A DNA stretch of 64,000 nucleotides from Branchipolynoe longqiensis (GCA_030323885.1 CM059198.1:62584917-62648916), one strand, 5' to 3'; positions 11,551 to 23,110 are shown, counted from the stretch's first letter. The notes: generated from the sequence alone by a model not told the origin. Translations and numbers: made by a program.

Positions 11551-11924
11551 CGACGCGCCGCCAAGTGTCGGAAAAATTAACTACGCCAAATGTCCCCCAT
11601 TGGCTTTCTGCGCCAGTAGGCGTTACTATGGCGACGATTGAAATAAATGAAAAGGCCCTAAATCGCCAATCTGATTGGCTGTTGGATATTTGAGTCGATT
11701 ACCAGATCAGTTGTTTAGTACCACTACTATACCTGGTGCATGCTCGTTCCACCTGACTGACTTCACGACCAGCATGATTTAAACCGTGACCCCGCCTTGA
11801 CCTCTTGCTGACCTGCAGTGAACTTTGACTGCTTTACACCCCGACCTACAACCCACCACAGCCCCCACCCACCCCCACCCCGACTCCACTATTTCACTAA
11901 CTAACTCACAGCGATGTGTTGAGG
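11551..11924. other. No recognisable gene
   Basis: Unique-looking sequence plus a C/A-rich run (11850-11885). Confidence 0.4.
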
Positions 11925-12330
11925 AACCATCATCATCATCCTGCTGTCAGTCGCAATGCGACAAACACTGCTTTTATTTCTTAAGCGCCGCTATTTTGTG
12001 CGGTTGTGAATTTCATAAAAGCTGCTTGCAAAGTGTTGAAGTGCTGCTGGCTTTTGCAAGTTACTAGCAGCACTCTCTCGGGGAGCAAATAGAGGTCTCA
12101 CACCGGCAAGAACATGTCAAGACAGGCGCAAACTATTTGTCCCTGCAGTGGCTGGTCGGGAGATGTTGGGAGTTCCATTCATCACCACCCTTAATGCTGC
12201 CATGGAAGCATGGTTTTCTGTTAGGGTTTGCTCCCTTAGTCTTTGGTTCTATCAAGAACCTGTACACCACAAGGCAGTGGTTTATAACTTTGCAAGGCAG
12301 GGGCGTCAAACTCCCTAAGGTATTTTAGCA
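11925..12330 (-). mobile_element. Composite LINE/SINE element, copy 2
   Basis: Starts with CATCATCATCATCC and the LINE 3' UTR (GTCGCAATGCGACAAACACTG), then continues into the CTGCAGTGGCTGGTCGGGAG segment and ends at GGGGCGTCAAACTCCC. Internal deletion removes the LINE coding part. Confidence 0.6.
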
Positions 12331-12420
12331 GGTAGGTACTGCAATACCCGCATACACAAGGATATAGAACGTAAAAAAGGGACCAGTCTGAACAAATCCA
12401 TCGGATTCTACAAATATTGG

Positions 12421-12486
12421 TGACCAGACGGGATGGCCCAATGAGTTGGCGTCCATGTCCCACTGGTAGATCAGTCTTCGGGGTCA
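12421..12486 (+). mobile_element. SINE1 head fragment
   Basis: GACCAGACGGGATGGCCCAA. A 3' fragment of the same family lies at 12711-12760, so this may be one copy broken by the MITE between them. Confidence 0.6.
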
Positions 12487-12526
12487 TATCAACATGTGAT
12501 GCTTTCATCGGACATCAGCAAACTAA

Positions 12527-13080
12527 TGGCCCTGTCACACTACGACGCTTCTCGCCGGCACGCCATCAGCGTGCAAAATATCTTCTACGCGTCGAGACAC
12601 GTCCAACTTTTCGGCGGTTTGGGGAAAAAGATTGGTGTCAGCGCAGCGCGTTATTCGCGCGCGGCCAACGTTAGTCGACGAGTGAGGAAAAAAAGAAAAT
12701 GTTGGCCCGACGTGATCATATGACCTTAGATGTTGGTAGGATGTAAAACAACAAAGCAACCATTTGGGGCAATGTGTGGAGACGACCCTCATGTGCACGC
12801 GGCGACTGCCTAGCATTCGCATAACGTTATTCCAGCGCTGTCGACGTCCTTCTGACGTCGCCATAATATTGGAACCCGCGCGTTGATGCGCGTTGTTGGT
12901 CGTTGGTTTTTTTTTACATGCTAAAAACACCTAGCAACCTGCTACGCTCGCCGACATCCTCCGGCGACTGTCAACGTCCAGGATAGTGTACCGATGTGTA
13001 CTGACGTCCTCATAACGTCCTCCTAACATTTCCCGACATTTCGCCAAAAAGTGACTCACGTCGACGCGCGTTGGAGAGGT
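12527..13080 (+). mobile_element. Fragment(s) of the GGCCCTGTCACACTACGACG MITE family
   Basis: TAA then TGGCCCTGTCACACTACGAC at 12524-12546 is identical to the left end at 47830. GACGTC/CGTCGA-rich sequence continues to about 13080, with a SINE 3' end embedded at 12711-12760. The right end was not found. Confidence 0.55.
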
Positions 13081-13604
13081 ATAATGCACATACACTGAAT
13101 GCTTGCTACAAATTAGATACATCACAACCACTTAGTTAGATAAATTTACATTGTACCTAAGCCCAGATTATACTGACATACCCCTGACTAGAAAAATAAG
13201 TGAGACACCACCTACATTAAAATGCATACACTGAATGCATACACTGACCAAATTTACCACAAACTCTGAATTAGCTGAACGAGCTAACAACATTTTAGTA
13301 TCTTAAGATTGTTCTTTTAATTAAATAGTCTAAATGACTGACATTAAGCATAGCTGGAAGACCAGTGTCTCGGCGCTACAAAAAAAAAGACTGTATTCAG
13401 ATGAATAAAAAATGTTTACCAACAAAAAAAAGGGGAAAAAAAGCGCCCAAAACAGTGCGATACTTTGTGGCAATTGCTCCAGTTGTCAGTGTGGCCCACG
13501 CCTATAATGCGAGGCCTAAACCAATAAGCCGACAATTCAACAAGAAAGCGGGTGCATCGCACTCGGGCGCGATGGCATGTAGACAGCTTTCCTGCGCGAT
13601 CTAC

Positions 13605-14270
13605 TGGCCCTGTCACACTATGACATAATGCGGTAGCGTAAGCCGATGTAGATGAAATTTGGCCATTACGTCGAGATACGTCGGGATACATCGAGAAAGG
13701 TTACCCATTTGTTAAGCCTACATCGAGTTACGTCGATATAAGGTGACACACATCAAGGCTTTGGACATACCCAAAACTTTCAATCAAGCTCGACGTAAAG
13801 GCCATTATGCTGGGTTATGTTGGGCTTACGTTGTGCTCACATTACTTATGGTAGACTGATGGAGAGCCGGGAGGAAGGTAGGTCTAACCTGTCTCTGACG
13901 TGTGTCTAACATTAGTCTAACGTAATTCAAAGGTGTCTTGACGTATTCGATGTAGTTGATGAACAGCTGGCGCATGCGTAATATATGTAACGCGCGCCAA
14001 TGTTCTTCAAACTTAAGCATACGTGCTGTGAATGTAGGGTGAACTTTTTGCCTCGGTGTCCATACACTGAGCACGCTGGACTGTCATTAGACTGACAGTG
14101 CTCACTCGTGGGCCTGACATCGACTCACATTACAAATTACGACAGAGTCACACCTAGCTATGTTAAGGTGGGCGTAATTACATGAGTCCTACTCTAAGCC
14201 ATCGCTAGGGTTTCGTTAGGCTGATGCCGTGTGCGCTAGAGGCTCATTGGCCTTACGTTGGGCCCCTTTT
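13605..14270 (+). mobile_element. Probable decayed MITE of the same group
   Basis: Starts TGGCCCTGTCACACTATGAC. The interior repeats TACGTCGA/ACGTCGGG-like and TCTAACG words to about 13920. The right boundary is unclear; 14255-14265 (TTACGTTGGGCCCC) could be its end. Confidence 0.4.
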
Positions 14271-14289
14271 TTATGGTCTCCTGATTTTT

Positions 14290-14632
14290 TTTTAAGTTTG
14301 TTTTATTTAACGACACCTCTAGAATACATTGATTTTATCATCGGCTATTTGACATCAAAACATATGATCATTCTGAGATATTTCTTTGGAGGAAACCCAC
14401 TGGTGCCACAGCGCCTACTCTTTCCGATAAGCAGCAAGAGGTTTTTTATATGCACTTTCCGACAGACAGGACAGTCAATACCACAGCCTTTCATGAACCA
14501 GTTGTGGACCACTGGTTGGAACGGAAAATAGCCCAAACCACAAATGGGTCCACTGAGCAGGATCGATCGCATGACCCACACCTTCACAGGTGGACACTCT
14601 ACTGCCTGAGCTACGTCCCGCTCCCCTGCCTC
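14290..14632 (+). mobile_element. Retroposon M, longest copy
   Basis: AAGTTTGTTTTATTTAACGAC through GGAAACCCACTGGTGCC to CTACTGCCTGAGCTACGTCC. It includes the 3' part absent from other copies. A head-truncated SINE follows directly. Confidence 0.65.
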
Positions 14633-14635
14633 CTT

Positions 14636-14901
14636 TTAAATTAAAACCATGACGTAAATATTGAAACTTGTCACTTCCTAGCCAGGCGCTCGGCATTATT
14701 AGGATAGGGCAAGGACTGGTTGGCTCAGTGTCAGAATAACCTGTCTGAGTGGGATATCAGGTCATGGGCACTGGTGGCCTGGTCTCCCAGTGGGGCAGCA
14801 CTATAAAGGCACCATGAGTGTGCACTGTCACAAGTCAGGTACCCGTCCTGATATGACCTCAGATGTTCCCAGGACGTAAAACGCCAACAATCATCCAACC
14901 C
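14636..14901 (+). mobile_element. SINE1 copy without head
   Basis: CTTGTCACTTCCTAGCCAGG to CAACAATCATCCAACCC, joined directly to retroposon M. Confidence 0.7.
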
Positions 14902-15293
14902 GCCTACTGTGCACCACAGTGAGGGCGTCTGTTTGCGAGGGACACATGAGAAGTGTACATTTAATGTTAACTCGGGTTCCCATGGTTTCAGAAACCCTGA
15001 GGCGGACAGGGGTGGGGTGGGGTCAGGGGCTAGAAAGGAGGCAGGGGGGGGGGTGACAAGAAACTGTCACTCATCGCGATGGGTGACGTGTTTGTTTGGG
15101 GTTCACATCGGCACCTTAATAGCACCGGAAGTAACGAGGTGGTAGCCATAGGTGTCCCACCATGCCCCATTCATGAGCTAAAAATAGAACTGTGGTGTCG
15201 CGGCCCCATGCACATATCAAATATGGAGCCAACTATGTGAAGGTCACGTCATTGCGTGTCAGATTTCTCCACTTGTGAATGTAGGGTAAAACA
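14902..15293. other. No recognisable gene
   Basis: Contains a G-rich run at 15010-15055; otherwise unassigned. Confidence 0.4.
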
Positions 15294-15483
15294 TCTCTAA
15301 CCGACAACCTCACCCGATCGACCCCTCCCTTATATCGATCGCTTTATTTGGGTCCCAAACGATCGCCCATATAACAGTATTAATACCATTGTAACGATTT
15401 CTTTTAACTCCCTAAAAAGGACCTCCCTAAATGGACTATTTAAAGTCAATGCCATGGTCGGTCGATTTAGAGAGGTTTTACTG
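15294..15483. mobile_element. pogo-like MITE, second copy
   Basis: GGGTAAAACATCTCTAACCG ... TTTAGAGAGGTTTTACTG followed by TA. The interior TCGATCGCTTTATTTGGGTC matches the best copy in reverse. Confidence 0.65.
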
Positions 15484-15488
15484 TATAC

Positions 15489-15602
15489 AGTACCGACTCA
15501 TGAACACAACTCTCACAACAGAGAGCTAAATGGAGAGCGGCAGTCAAGTAATGAAAGCAGTCTTTGTCGCATCGCGACCGACAGCATGATGATGCTGATG
15601 AC
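15489..15602 (+). mobile_element. LINE 3' end fragment
   Basis: Plus-strand copy of the LINE C-terminus: CAACAGAGAGCTAAATGGAG, then CGGCAGTCAAG, stop TAA, ATGAAAGCAGTCTTTGTCGC and ATGATGATGCTGATG. It is truncated at its left against a pogo-like MITE. Confidence 0.7.
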
Positions 15603-15650
15603 TGTATACATATAACCATGTGAATAACCCTTTGGGGGTACCTATATATA

Positions 15651-15893
15651 CACCGGACGCGGTGGCCGAATCGGTAGAGCGCAGGCTTCTCGTCGGGAGT
15701 TCGAATCCCAGCCAAGTCAAAGCAATGACCTACCCTAGCATTCAACATTAACAATATGATATGACAAGGACTGGATAGTACAGTATCAGAGTAATGTGCC
15801 TGTGTGGGATATTGGGTCATAGTGCCGGCAGCCTGGTCTTCCAGGGGGGCAGCACTAGAAAGTCGCCATGAGTGTGCACTGTCACAAGTCAGT
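15651..15893 (+). mobile_element. SINE1 copy, type-2 head, 3'-truncated
   Basis: CACCGGACGCGGTGGCCGAA to CACTGTCACAAGTCAGTAC. Confidence 0.7.
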
Positions 15894-15975
15894 ACGAATG
15901 ATTGCAGGCAGGCCAGCTTATATATAGATAACCTTCTGGTAACCCCTGTTACATATATTGTGTGTATATATATTT

Positions 15976-16100
15976 ATATACACCATAACCTCTCTAAATC
16001 GACCAATTTTGACCTACTTTATGGGTCCTTTTAGTGAGGTGTCGATTCAGGGAGTTAGATGGTTTCACTGTATTGTTGGGCCCATATAAGGATCGATATA
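15976..16100 (+). mobile_element. pogo-like MITE fragment
   Basis: ATAACCTCTCTAAATCGACC through GGGAGTTAGATGG and TATTGTTGGGCCCATATAAG, matching the interior of 38278-38455; it runs into a (TA)n tract. Confidence 0.55.
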
Positions 16101-16119
16101 TGGAGTCGTGAGGTTACGA

Positions 16120-16320
16120 GATATATATATATATATACACATATATATATATACACATATATATATATATATATATATATGTATATGTGTGTGATGTATA
16201 ATGCATTATACGAGTATAAATGCAAGGGGAACATATACTGTATATATCTATTCCTCCTTGGCGCATTTGTGCCCCCCCCCCCAGCTTCGGGGTATATATA
16301 TATATATATATATATTTGTG

Positions 16321-16362
<42 letters not shown>
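16120..16362. repeat. Interrupted (TA)n tracts with linked motif
   Basis: TA/TACA runs at 16120-16182 and 16291-16361. Each is followed by a GATGTATAATGCATTAT-like motif (16193-16223, 16363-16392). Confidence 0.85.
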
Positions 16363-16364
<2 letters not shown>

Positions 16365-16592
16365 ATTGATAAGCATTATATAAGTATAATTGATCGGAAG
16401 CTTTCACACCTTATTATATTCTAAGGCATCTACTCTGCCTTCAAACGCTGTAACTTGTCTGGTGGCGCTCACTCACTCTGTGGGAACACAGGAGGCAGTA
16501 CATAGAATCAGAATAATAATAATACATAATCAAATAATGCTCTTCCATGTATTTATACTAGCATAATTCGTTATACATTATGTATACATATA

Positions 16593-17068
16593 TGAGTCGG
16601 CCTCATGAAAATGGGCCAATTGGTGGTCAATTTAAGATGTTGGCGTCGCAATTCTTAAAGGGCAGTGCATTTCTGTGTTTCATATTAAATTATCCTAGAA
16701 ACAAATAGGGTCGTTGTATTTTCTCTACCTTTACATTCAGGATAAATTTAAGAACTTTCCAACACCTCTGTCAATGCTAAACTATAATTATGCCATTCGA
16801 CGGCGACATCCAATGGTCGACACTGACATCTTTAACAGATGTCGGCGTCGCAATTCTTAAAATGCAGTGCATTTCTTTGTTTCATATTAAATTATCCTAG
16901 AAACAAATAGGGTTGTTGTATTTTCTCTACCTTTACATTCAGGATAAATTTAAGGACTTTCCAACACCTCTGTCAATGCTAAACTATAATTATGCCGTTC
17001 GATGCCGACATCCAATGCTCGACGCCGACAACTTTCCCCGATTGGCCTATTTTTGTGAGCCTGACTCA
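16593..17068. mobile_element. TA-flanked MITE with duplicated interior unit
   Basis: Inverted ends TGAGTCGGCCTCATGAAAAT and the complement of ATTTTTGTGAGCCTGACTCA, followed by GGGCCAATTGG-type sequence. TA flanks both sides within (TA)n DNA, as for Tc1/mariner-like elements. A ~190-bp unit is present twice in direct orientation (about 16640-16830 and 16842-17030). Confidence 0.65.
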
Positions 17069-17354
17069 TATATATATATGTGATGTATAAGCATTATGCG
17101 AGTATAAAGCTGCGTAAGGGATTATATATATATGTTATTACTCTGTTATACTTGATAGACACACATGGTTATCACCAATCAGTGTCTATGTATCTATTTA
17201 TCTACCACATGCATTCGAGCCAGCTTCCGACAGTAGTAGTCCGTACATGAGCCTCACCACCACACGGTGGCAGCACGGACTGCGCTGACCACTGTTACCC
17301 GTCTATGGCGACAGGTGGCAGCAAGGTAGCCAGGGAGGGGGTAGGGAGCCCTGG

Positions 17355-17870
17355 GTGGATGGAGATGCTGATGATGGTGCTGATGGTAATGATGGTGACG
17401 ATGGTGATGATGGTGGTGATGCTGATGGTGTTGGTGGTGCTGATGATTATGATGATGATTGTAGTGATGATGGTGGAGATGATGCTGATAATGTTGATGC
17501 TGAAGATGGTGGTGATTGTGGTGGTGATGATGATGATGATGATGATGAAGCCAATGATGTTGATGATGATTGTGATGATAGAACACCCTCGAATGGTTGC
17601 TACATCGGGCCCTTGTGACCTGATCAAGTCAGTCGGTAAGAAGTCAGTCATCAGGTGATAGTGATGGTGATAGTGATGCTGGTGATGATGATGACAAGGG
17701 TGATCATGATGATGATGGTGATGAAGATGATTCTGATGATGATGACACTGATGCTGATGATGATAGTGATGATGATTGTTTGTTTGTTGCTGTTTTACGT
17801 CCTAGCAACATCTAAGGTCATATCAGGACGATATGATGATGATGATGCCAACGATGGTGATGATAGAACA
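17355..17870 (+). repeat. GATGAT/GGTGAT trinucleotide array
   Basis: Imperfect GATGATGGTGATGCT-type repeats in three blocks (17355-17580, 17655-17775, 17832-17865), separated by GAACACCC...TTGCTACA segments present twice (17581, 17868) and a SINE fragment. His-, Asp- and Met-rich open frames are artefacts. Confidence 0.9.
17777..17830 (-). mobile_element. SINE1 3' fragment in the GAT array
   Basis: GTTTGTTTGTTGCTGTTTTA and CATCTAAGGTCATATCAGGA, inserted within the trinucleotide repeat. Confidence 0.7.
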
Positions 17871-17884
17871 CCCATGATTGGTTG

Positions 17885-18289
17885 CTACACCAGGCCTTTG
17901 TGACCTGATCAGGTCAGTCGGTAAGAAGTCACGCGTTCGTCAGGGCTTGGAGAGAACAGGTCACGTGGACCGTGATGTCGTAGTGGAGCTGTGTACGGCC
18001 TGTTGCACGACGGGTAATGGCGTCGGGCCCGGCAGAGGAAGGGTGGTGAGTTCAACTCCGGAACGCCTCACGTGACACGGGGTGGGTGTGGGTGCGGGGG
18101 AGGGGGGGGTCAGCTGGTTATATAGAACTGGCAACAACGCAGCTTCACGGGTTGTACCCGGCCGTAACACGAAAGGTACCCCGACCCCAGCCTCCGTGTG
18201 GATATATGGGTAGGTGTGTGGAGGTGTGTGTAGTAGGTGTGTAGGTATGTGTCAGTGTGTGTAGTAGGCGTGTAGTTGGTGTGTACAGA
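17885..18289. other. Unassigned sequence, GT-rich at the right
   Basis: A weak tRNA-like B box (GAGTTCAACTCC at 18049) without a matching A box; GTGTGTAGTAGG runs at 18200-18285. Confidence 0.35.
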
Positions 18290-18478
18290 CAGGCCTTAAG
18301 TCGCCTCAACTAGTTCGCCTCATCTAATCCACCTTGCGAAGCGGTCTGCATGAGGCAAACTAGTTGAGTCGAATCAGCCCTAATTCACCTCAATGGCGCA
18401 TTCAGACACCAGTTTTGAGTCAACTTAGATGAGGCGAACTAGTTGAGGCGACTTAAGGCTCGTGTGTGAACGGGGCTA
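18290..18478. mobile_element. Short MITE with CTTAAGTCGCCTCAACTAG inverted ends
   Basis: The left arm (18294-18330) and right arm (18425-18461) are complementary over ~34 bp, including CAACTAGTTCGCCTCATC. The interior repeats GAGGCGAACTAG words. The right end extends to GTGTGTGAACGGGGCTATA. I saw no clear target duplication. Confidence 0.55.
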
Positions 18479-18479
18479 T

Positions 18480-19379
18480 AGAGGGAGTGAGTGGGTGTAT
18501 ACTACAGTATATATACTAATGGCGCCAGGCTCCGACGGTTAGTTCCGATTCTCCCGCTAGGTGGCGTATGATAACTGACGCTAAGCCACAGCACGGGATT
18601 GAATAGGTACGCAATTGTTGGTGTGTCTATCCATTTCCTAATATAGCATGTCGCCATCTAGTGGACAACAAGAGCACTATGCAGCTTGAGTTTGACCTCC
18701 CATCACACACAAATACACAGACATAGTCTACATGTCCCATACCCCACCGCCCGCCCATTCAGAGAATAAAGGTATGCTTACAGCGCCAAGGCATTGGTCT
18801 TTCGGCCAAATTATTTTACGTTCATTCACATGGCCTAAAATAAACAAATGTTTGCTACAAAGAAAAGCAAGAATAATGCTCTTACCCAACAGAATTGAGA
18901 GATAACAGGGTATAAATTATATATTTTCAGTCTCAATGTTAGGATAATTTTGTACTAATACAAATGGTGAAAATGAAGTTATTTTGTTAATAGAATTGGA
19001 TGCAGATTCAGTGAACTTCTTGGGAAGAAATAATATGCATGAATATGTTTGTGTTAGTAGATAATGTCAGGGTCCATACACATGTGAAGATATGGAATCC
19101 AAGGCTATTTCAAGGCTTTTCAAGGCTGTTTGTTTTTATAGGAATTTGGATTTAAGGGGGGGGGGGAACAATGGCGAATGTCCATTTTAGACTAATTTAG
19201 ATCCGTGGGGACAGTTTAATGGAATTCAAGGCTTTTCAAGAAGAATTACCCAAAATAGGTTAAATGCAAGGATTTTCAAGGCCTTGAAATGGCGCAAATG
19301 AAGTTAAGCTTCTCCTTTTGTTTGGTTGTGTGCAGTAGAAATACTGCAGTAATGTAGAGTGATTCATTAAGGTGAGCTT
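18480..19379. other. About 900 bp without a recognised feature
   Basis: Moderately AT-rich. TTCAAGGCTTTTCAAGG-type words repeat at 19110-19285 (AAGGCTATTTCAAGGC, CAAGGCTTTTCAAGAAG, CAAGGATTTTCAAGGCC). Confidence 0.4.
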
Positions 19380-19682
19380 GTTGGTTGGTTGTTGTAGTTT
19401 TACATCCTGGCAACATCTAAGGTCATAACAGGATGGGTACCGACTTGTGACAGTGCGTACTCATGGTGACTTTATGGTGCTACACCATGACCCGATATCC
19501 CACTCAGTCACATTATCCTGACACTGACCCAACCAGTCCTTACGCTATCTTAATAATGCTGAGCGCCTGGCTAGGAAGTGACAAGTATCAATCATTAAGT
19601 CATTGGCTTGACTCGGCCAGGGAACCATGATCTACCAAAGTGGGAGACAGACACTCAACTCATTCGGCCATCCCGTCTGATC
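19380..19682 (-). mobile_element. SINE1 copy
   Basis: Tail complement TTGGTTGGTTGTTGTAG; head complement GGCCATCCCGTCTGATC. Confidence 0.75.
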
Positions 19683-19700
19683 CGTTCATTATGGATGCTA

Positions 19701-20059
19701 TTTAAGGCTGCATAGTCCGATGAAAACATCAAATTTTCAAAACCCAAATGATTATCTAGATTTGATTATAGTCGTCTAACTTAGATACCGATGCACTTAT
19801 TAACATTTTTAACCATAGAGAAGGGGATACTGAATCAAATTAATAGAACCTGTTACAGGAGAAGCCTATGGTGTCAGAGTTTTGGCGTGCTTGCCAAAAT
19901 TAATTTGGCATGTTTCCATTTCAAATATTGCAAAAGTTAGCCATTTAAGACACAAGTAACTTCAAGTGAATGTGCGGTAGATTATAATGATCAATCTAAT
20001 ATATTTATCTCAGAAAATGACAGAAAATTAAGACCAGCAGACTAGGCAACTTTAATTAT
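19701..20059 (+). mobile_element. Element D copy
   Basis: TTAAGGCTGCATAGTCCGATG to GACTAGGCAACTTTAA. Full-length layout (~358 bp) with TTAA at both ends. Confidence 0.7.
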
Positions 20060-20391
20060 TGTGTTGTTGTGTTTCATGGTGAGCGATAGAAATATTGCAG
20101 TCGTGTAGGTATTTGATTGAGGTGAGCTTGTTGTGTTTGAGGCCAGAGTTGTCCTTTGAAGACAGGTACTATTGTACTAGCATGGTGGTGTGTACACAGA
20201 ACAAACACAGTTGGATTTGAACTGCAGGGCCTGTTGGGTAAAGGCGGTCACGTGGTTGTGTGTACGAGTGTGTGTGTGTATGTGTGTGTTAGAGGCAGAG
20301 GAGGGCATGTTAAAGCTGTATAGTCCGATGAAGGCATCAAATTGTCGAAACCAAAGCACTTACCTAGATTCAAAATCACATATCTAACTTT

Positions 20392-21607
20392 GATACCAGT
20401 GTATCAAATTGTCAAAATTTAGATTCAAATCTAGATATCCAATTTAGATAACAGTGCATCAAATTGTCAAAACCTAGATTCAAATCTAGATATCCAACTT
20501 AGATACCAGTGCATCAAATTCTCAAAACCTAGATTCAAATCTAGATATCCAACTTAGATACCAGTGCATCAAATTCTCAAAACCAAGATTCAAATCTAGA
20601 TATCCAATTTAGATACCAGTGCATCAAATTGTCAAAACCTAGATTCAAATCTAGATATCCAACTTAGATACCAGTGCATCAAATTGTCAAAACGTAGATT
20701 CAAATCTAGATATCCAACTTAGATACCAGTGCATCAAATTGTCAAAACGTAGATTCAAATCTAGATATCCAACTTAGATACCAGTGCATCAAATTGTCAA
20801 AACCTAGATTCAAATCTAGATATCCAACTTAGATACCAGTGCATCAAATTGTCAAACCTAGATTCAAATCTAGATATCCAACTTAGATACCAATGCATCA
20901 AATTGTCAAAACGTAGATTCAAATCTAGATATCCAACTTAGATACCAGTGCATCAAATTGTCAAAACGTAGATTCAAATCTAGATATCCAACTTAGATAC
21001 CAGTGCATCAAATTGTCAAAACCTAGATTCAAATCTAGATATCCAACTTAGATACCAGTGCATCAAATTGTCAAACCTAGATTCAAATCTAGATATCCAA
21101 CTTAGATATCAATGCATCAAATTGTCAAAACGTAGATTCAAATCTAGATATCCAACTTAGATACCAGTGCATCAAATTGTCAAAACGTAGATTCAAATCT
21201 AGATATCCAACTTAGATACCAGTGCATCAAATTGTCAAAACGTAGATTCAAATCTAGATATCCAACTTAGATACCAGTGCATCAAATTGTCAAAACCTAG
21301 ATTCAAATCTAGATATCCAACTTAGATACCAGTGAATCAAATTGTCAAAACCTAGATTCAAATCTAGATATCCAACTTAGATACCAGTGCATCAAATTGT
21401 CAAAACCTAGATTCAAATCTAGATATCCAACTTAGATACCAGTGCATCAAATTGTCAAAACCTAGATTCAAATCTAGATATCCAACTTAGATGCCAGTGC
21501 ATGAAATTGTCAAAACCTAGATTCAAATCTAGATACCCAACTTAGATACCAGTGCATCAAATTGTCAAAACCTAGATTCAAATCTAGATATCCAACTTAG
21601 ATACCAG
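20392..21607 (+). repeat. 55-bp satellite, about 22 units
   Basis: Monomer: GATATCCAACTTAGATACCA + GTGCATCAAATTGTC + AAAACCTAGATTCAAATCTA. Units are highly alike; the main variants are CCTAG/CGTAG, an AA deletion (GTCAAACCTAG at ~20850 and ~21072) and CAATGCATC. The variant order recurs, showing a higher-order duplication of about four units. It is not a CRISPR array: there are no unique spacers. Confidence 0.95.
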
Positions 21608-21853
21608 AGCACCGGACGCGGTGGCGAAATCGGTAGAGCGCAGGCCTCCCGTGTGGGAGATTGGGAGTTCAATTCCTAGTCGACTCAAACCGATGACTTA
21701 CAAAATTAATTGATAATTGTCGATTCTTAGCTTGGCGCTCGGCATTAATAGGATGGGGCATAGACTGGTTAGCTCAGTGTCAGAATAATCTGACTGAGTG
21801 GGATATCTGGTCTGGTGCCGGCGGCCTGATTTTCCAGTGGGGCAGAACTAAAG
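21608..21853 (+). mobile_element. SINE1 copy at the satellite edge, type-2 head
   Basis: CACCGGACGCGGTGGCGAAA to TCCAGTGGGGCAGAACTAAA; 3'-truncated. Confidence 0.75.
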
Positions 21854-22036
21854 TATGTTACATCATATTCATAGAGATCAGTCGAATGTATTTATCTCAG
21901 AAAAATTGTAGAAACTCAAAACCAACGGACTATGCAACTTCAAACCGCACTCTGAAAACCCGCACCCCAATAGACGAGATCGCCATTCCGAATGTGCATG
22001 CGCTGAGAATGGCGTTGAGAGAAAAACAAAGGTGCT

Positions 22037-22740
22037 TGGCCATTGAGTTTGCTGATACGCGTAGGGCAAAACTTCGGTTTTATTCAGAATTGGTCGTAAT
22101 GCGAAGCATTACGTTTGATGCGAGGAAAGGAAGAGACCCTCCCCCGCCGCTGTGGCGCTGCCTGCTCACCTCGGCCGAGCCCCGGCTCGCCACCCCCTCC
22201 CCCGCCACCTTCTTTGTTCTAGCGCTCGCGCCTCACCCGACGCCCGCTGCTCGCCACATCTCACCCTCCCCCGGGCCGCCAGCATTCGCACCTCACCTGC
22301 TGACCTCCCCTTCCTCCCTTATAAGGCCGCCCGCCGGCTCTCCTCAGGCACTCACCCTCCAGCCGCCTCCCGCCTCTCTCTCCAGTTTTCCTCCGCCCAC
22401 CCACCCGACTTCCTCTTACTCTTCCTCTTCCCAAGGGTGGAGGGCTCCTCGGCACCCCCTCACGCCACTGATAATTGACCTGACCCGAACTCTTCTCACA
22501 TATACTGCTCCTCATGAGCCTATCTACTCCTTCCTGGGAGCCTATCATTACCTGTATTGCCCTGTCTTATTATTGCTGTATTGTTATCACTGTGCATATC
22601 TTGCCTTGCTCCTTATGAGCCTATTCTCTCACTTATATGCTTCGTTACCCTGTATGCTCCGCTGAGGCGTGAAAATAAACGCCTTCTTTCCACCCCCGCC
22701 TCGCTTTCTTCCCTTTCGCGCATCAATCAAAATACATAAC
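22037..22740 (+). other. Unidentified promoter/polyA-like segment
   Basis: A pyrimidine-rich block (22138-22450) has a TATA-like CTTATAAGG at 22318 and, downstream, GTGAAAATAAACGCC with an AATAAA signal at ~22673. The open frame through it is Pro/Ser-rich low complexity and I do not call it a gene. An LTR or TRIM is possible, but I found no matching end or target duplication. Confidence 0.25.
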
Positions 22741-22756
22741 AATTTGGCACAAACAT

Positions 22757-23110
22757 GGATGGATGCAATATAATAATATAATGAATATGTTTAAGACACA
22801 AATCTCCATAATTCAGCATTTTGAGCTAAGAAACATACAATTTCAGTCACTTTACAGGCTGACGTCTACATCACCATTAATTAGACATAAGTAATTCTTG
22901 TTCTAAATATTAAAATGTCAAATGTGTCAACAAAAACTTGTTTCAAAGAAATATATAACCAATGTCTGATTAACCCTACCCATTTCCTAGCCCAACAAAT
23001 GTTATTAACCATAGGATATAAATAAAAACATGAATAAAATAAGTAAAACTTACTCTGGCTATGGCTCTAACGCTAGTCTGAGTACCCAGATTTTTCTAGC
23101 ACATTTCATA
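22757..23110 (+). repeat. Dispersed repeat E, copy 1
   Basis: GCATTTTGAGCTAAGAAACA, TTCTAAATATTAAAATGTCA, CATTTCCTAGCCCAACAAAT and CTAGTCTGAGTACCC. Reverse-complement match to 35748-36118. Confidence 0.6.

Larger units (their letters stand above)
20309..21948. mobile_element. TTAA-type element D whose interior became a satellite
   Basis: The left end is TTAAAGCTGTATAGTCCGATG (20309), the right end CCAACGGACTATGCAACTTC (near 21945). Between them lie the 55-bp satellite (20392-21607) and a SINE (21608-21853). The satellite monomer itself derives from the element's left half (CATCAAATTGTC, TAGATTCAAATCTA, CTTAGATACCAGTGCA). Confidence 0.65.

Noticed and set aside
17254..17658. His-rich and Asp-rich open frames
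   Set aside because: Translation of a GAT/GGT trinucleotide repeat.
20392..21607. Regular repeats that could suggest a CRISPR array
   Set aside because: Units are contiguous and identical throughout, with no unique spacers, in a eukaryotic context.
21886..22665. 259-codon open frame
   Set aside because: Begins in the right end of element D and runs through a pyrimidine-rich block; no domain or consistent composition of a protein.
22741..22760. Primer-binding site (TTGGCACAAACATGG) after a putative LTR
   Set aside because: The following sequence is dispersed repeat E, not retrotransposon interior, and the match to a tRNA 3' end is weak.
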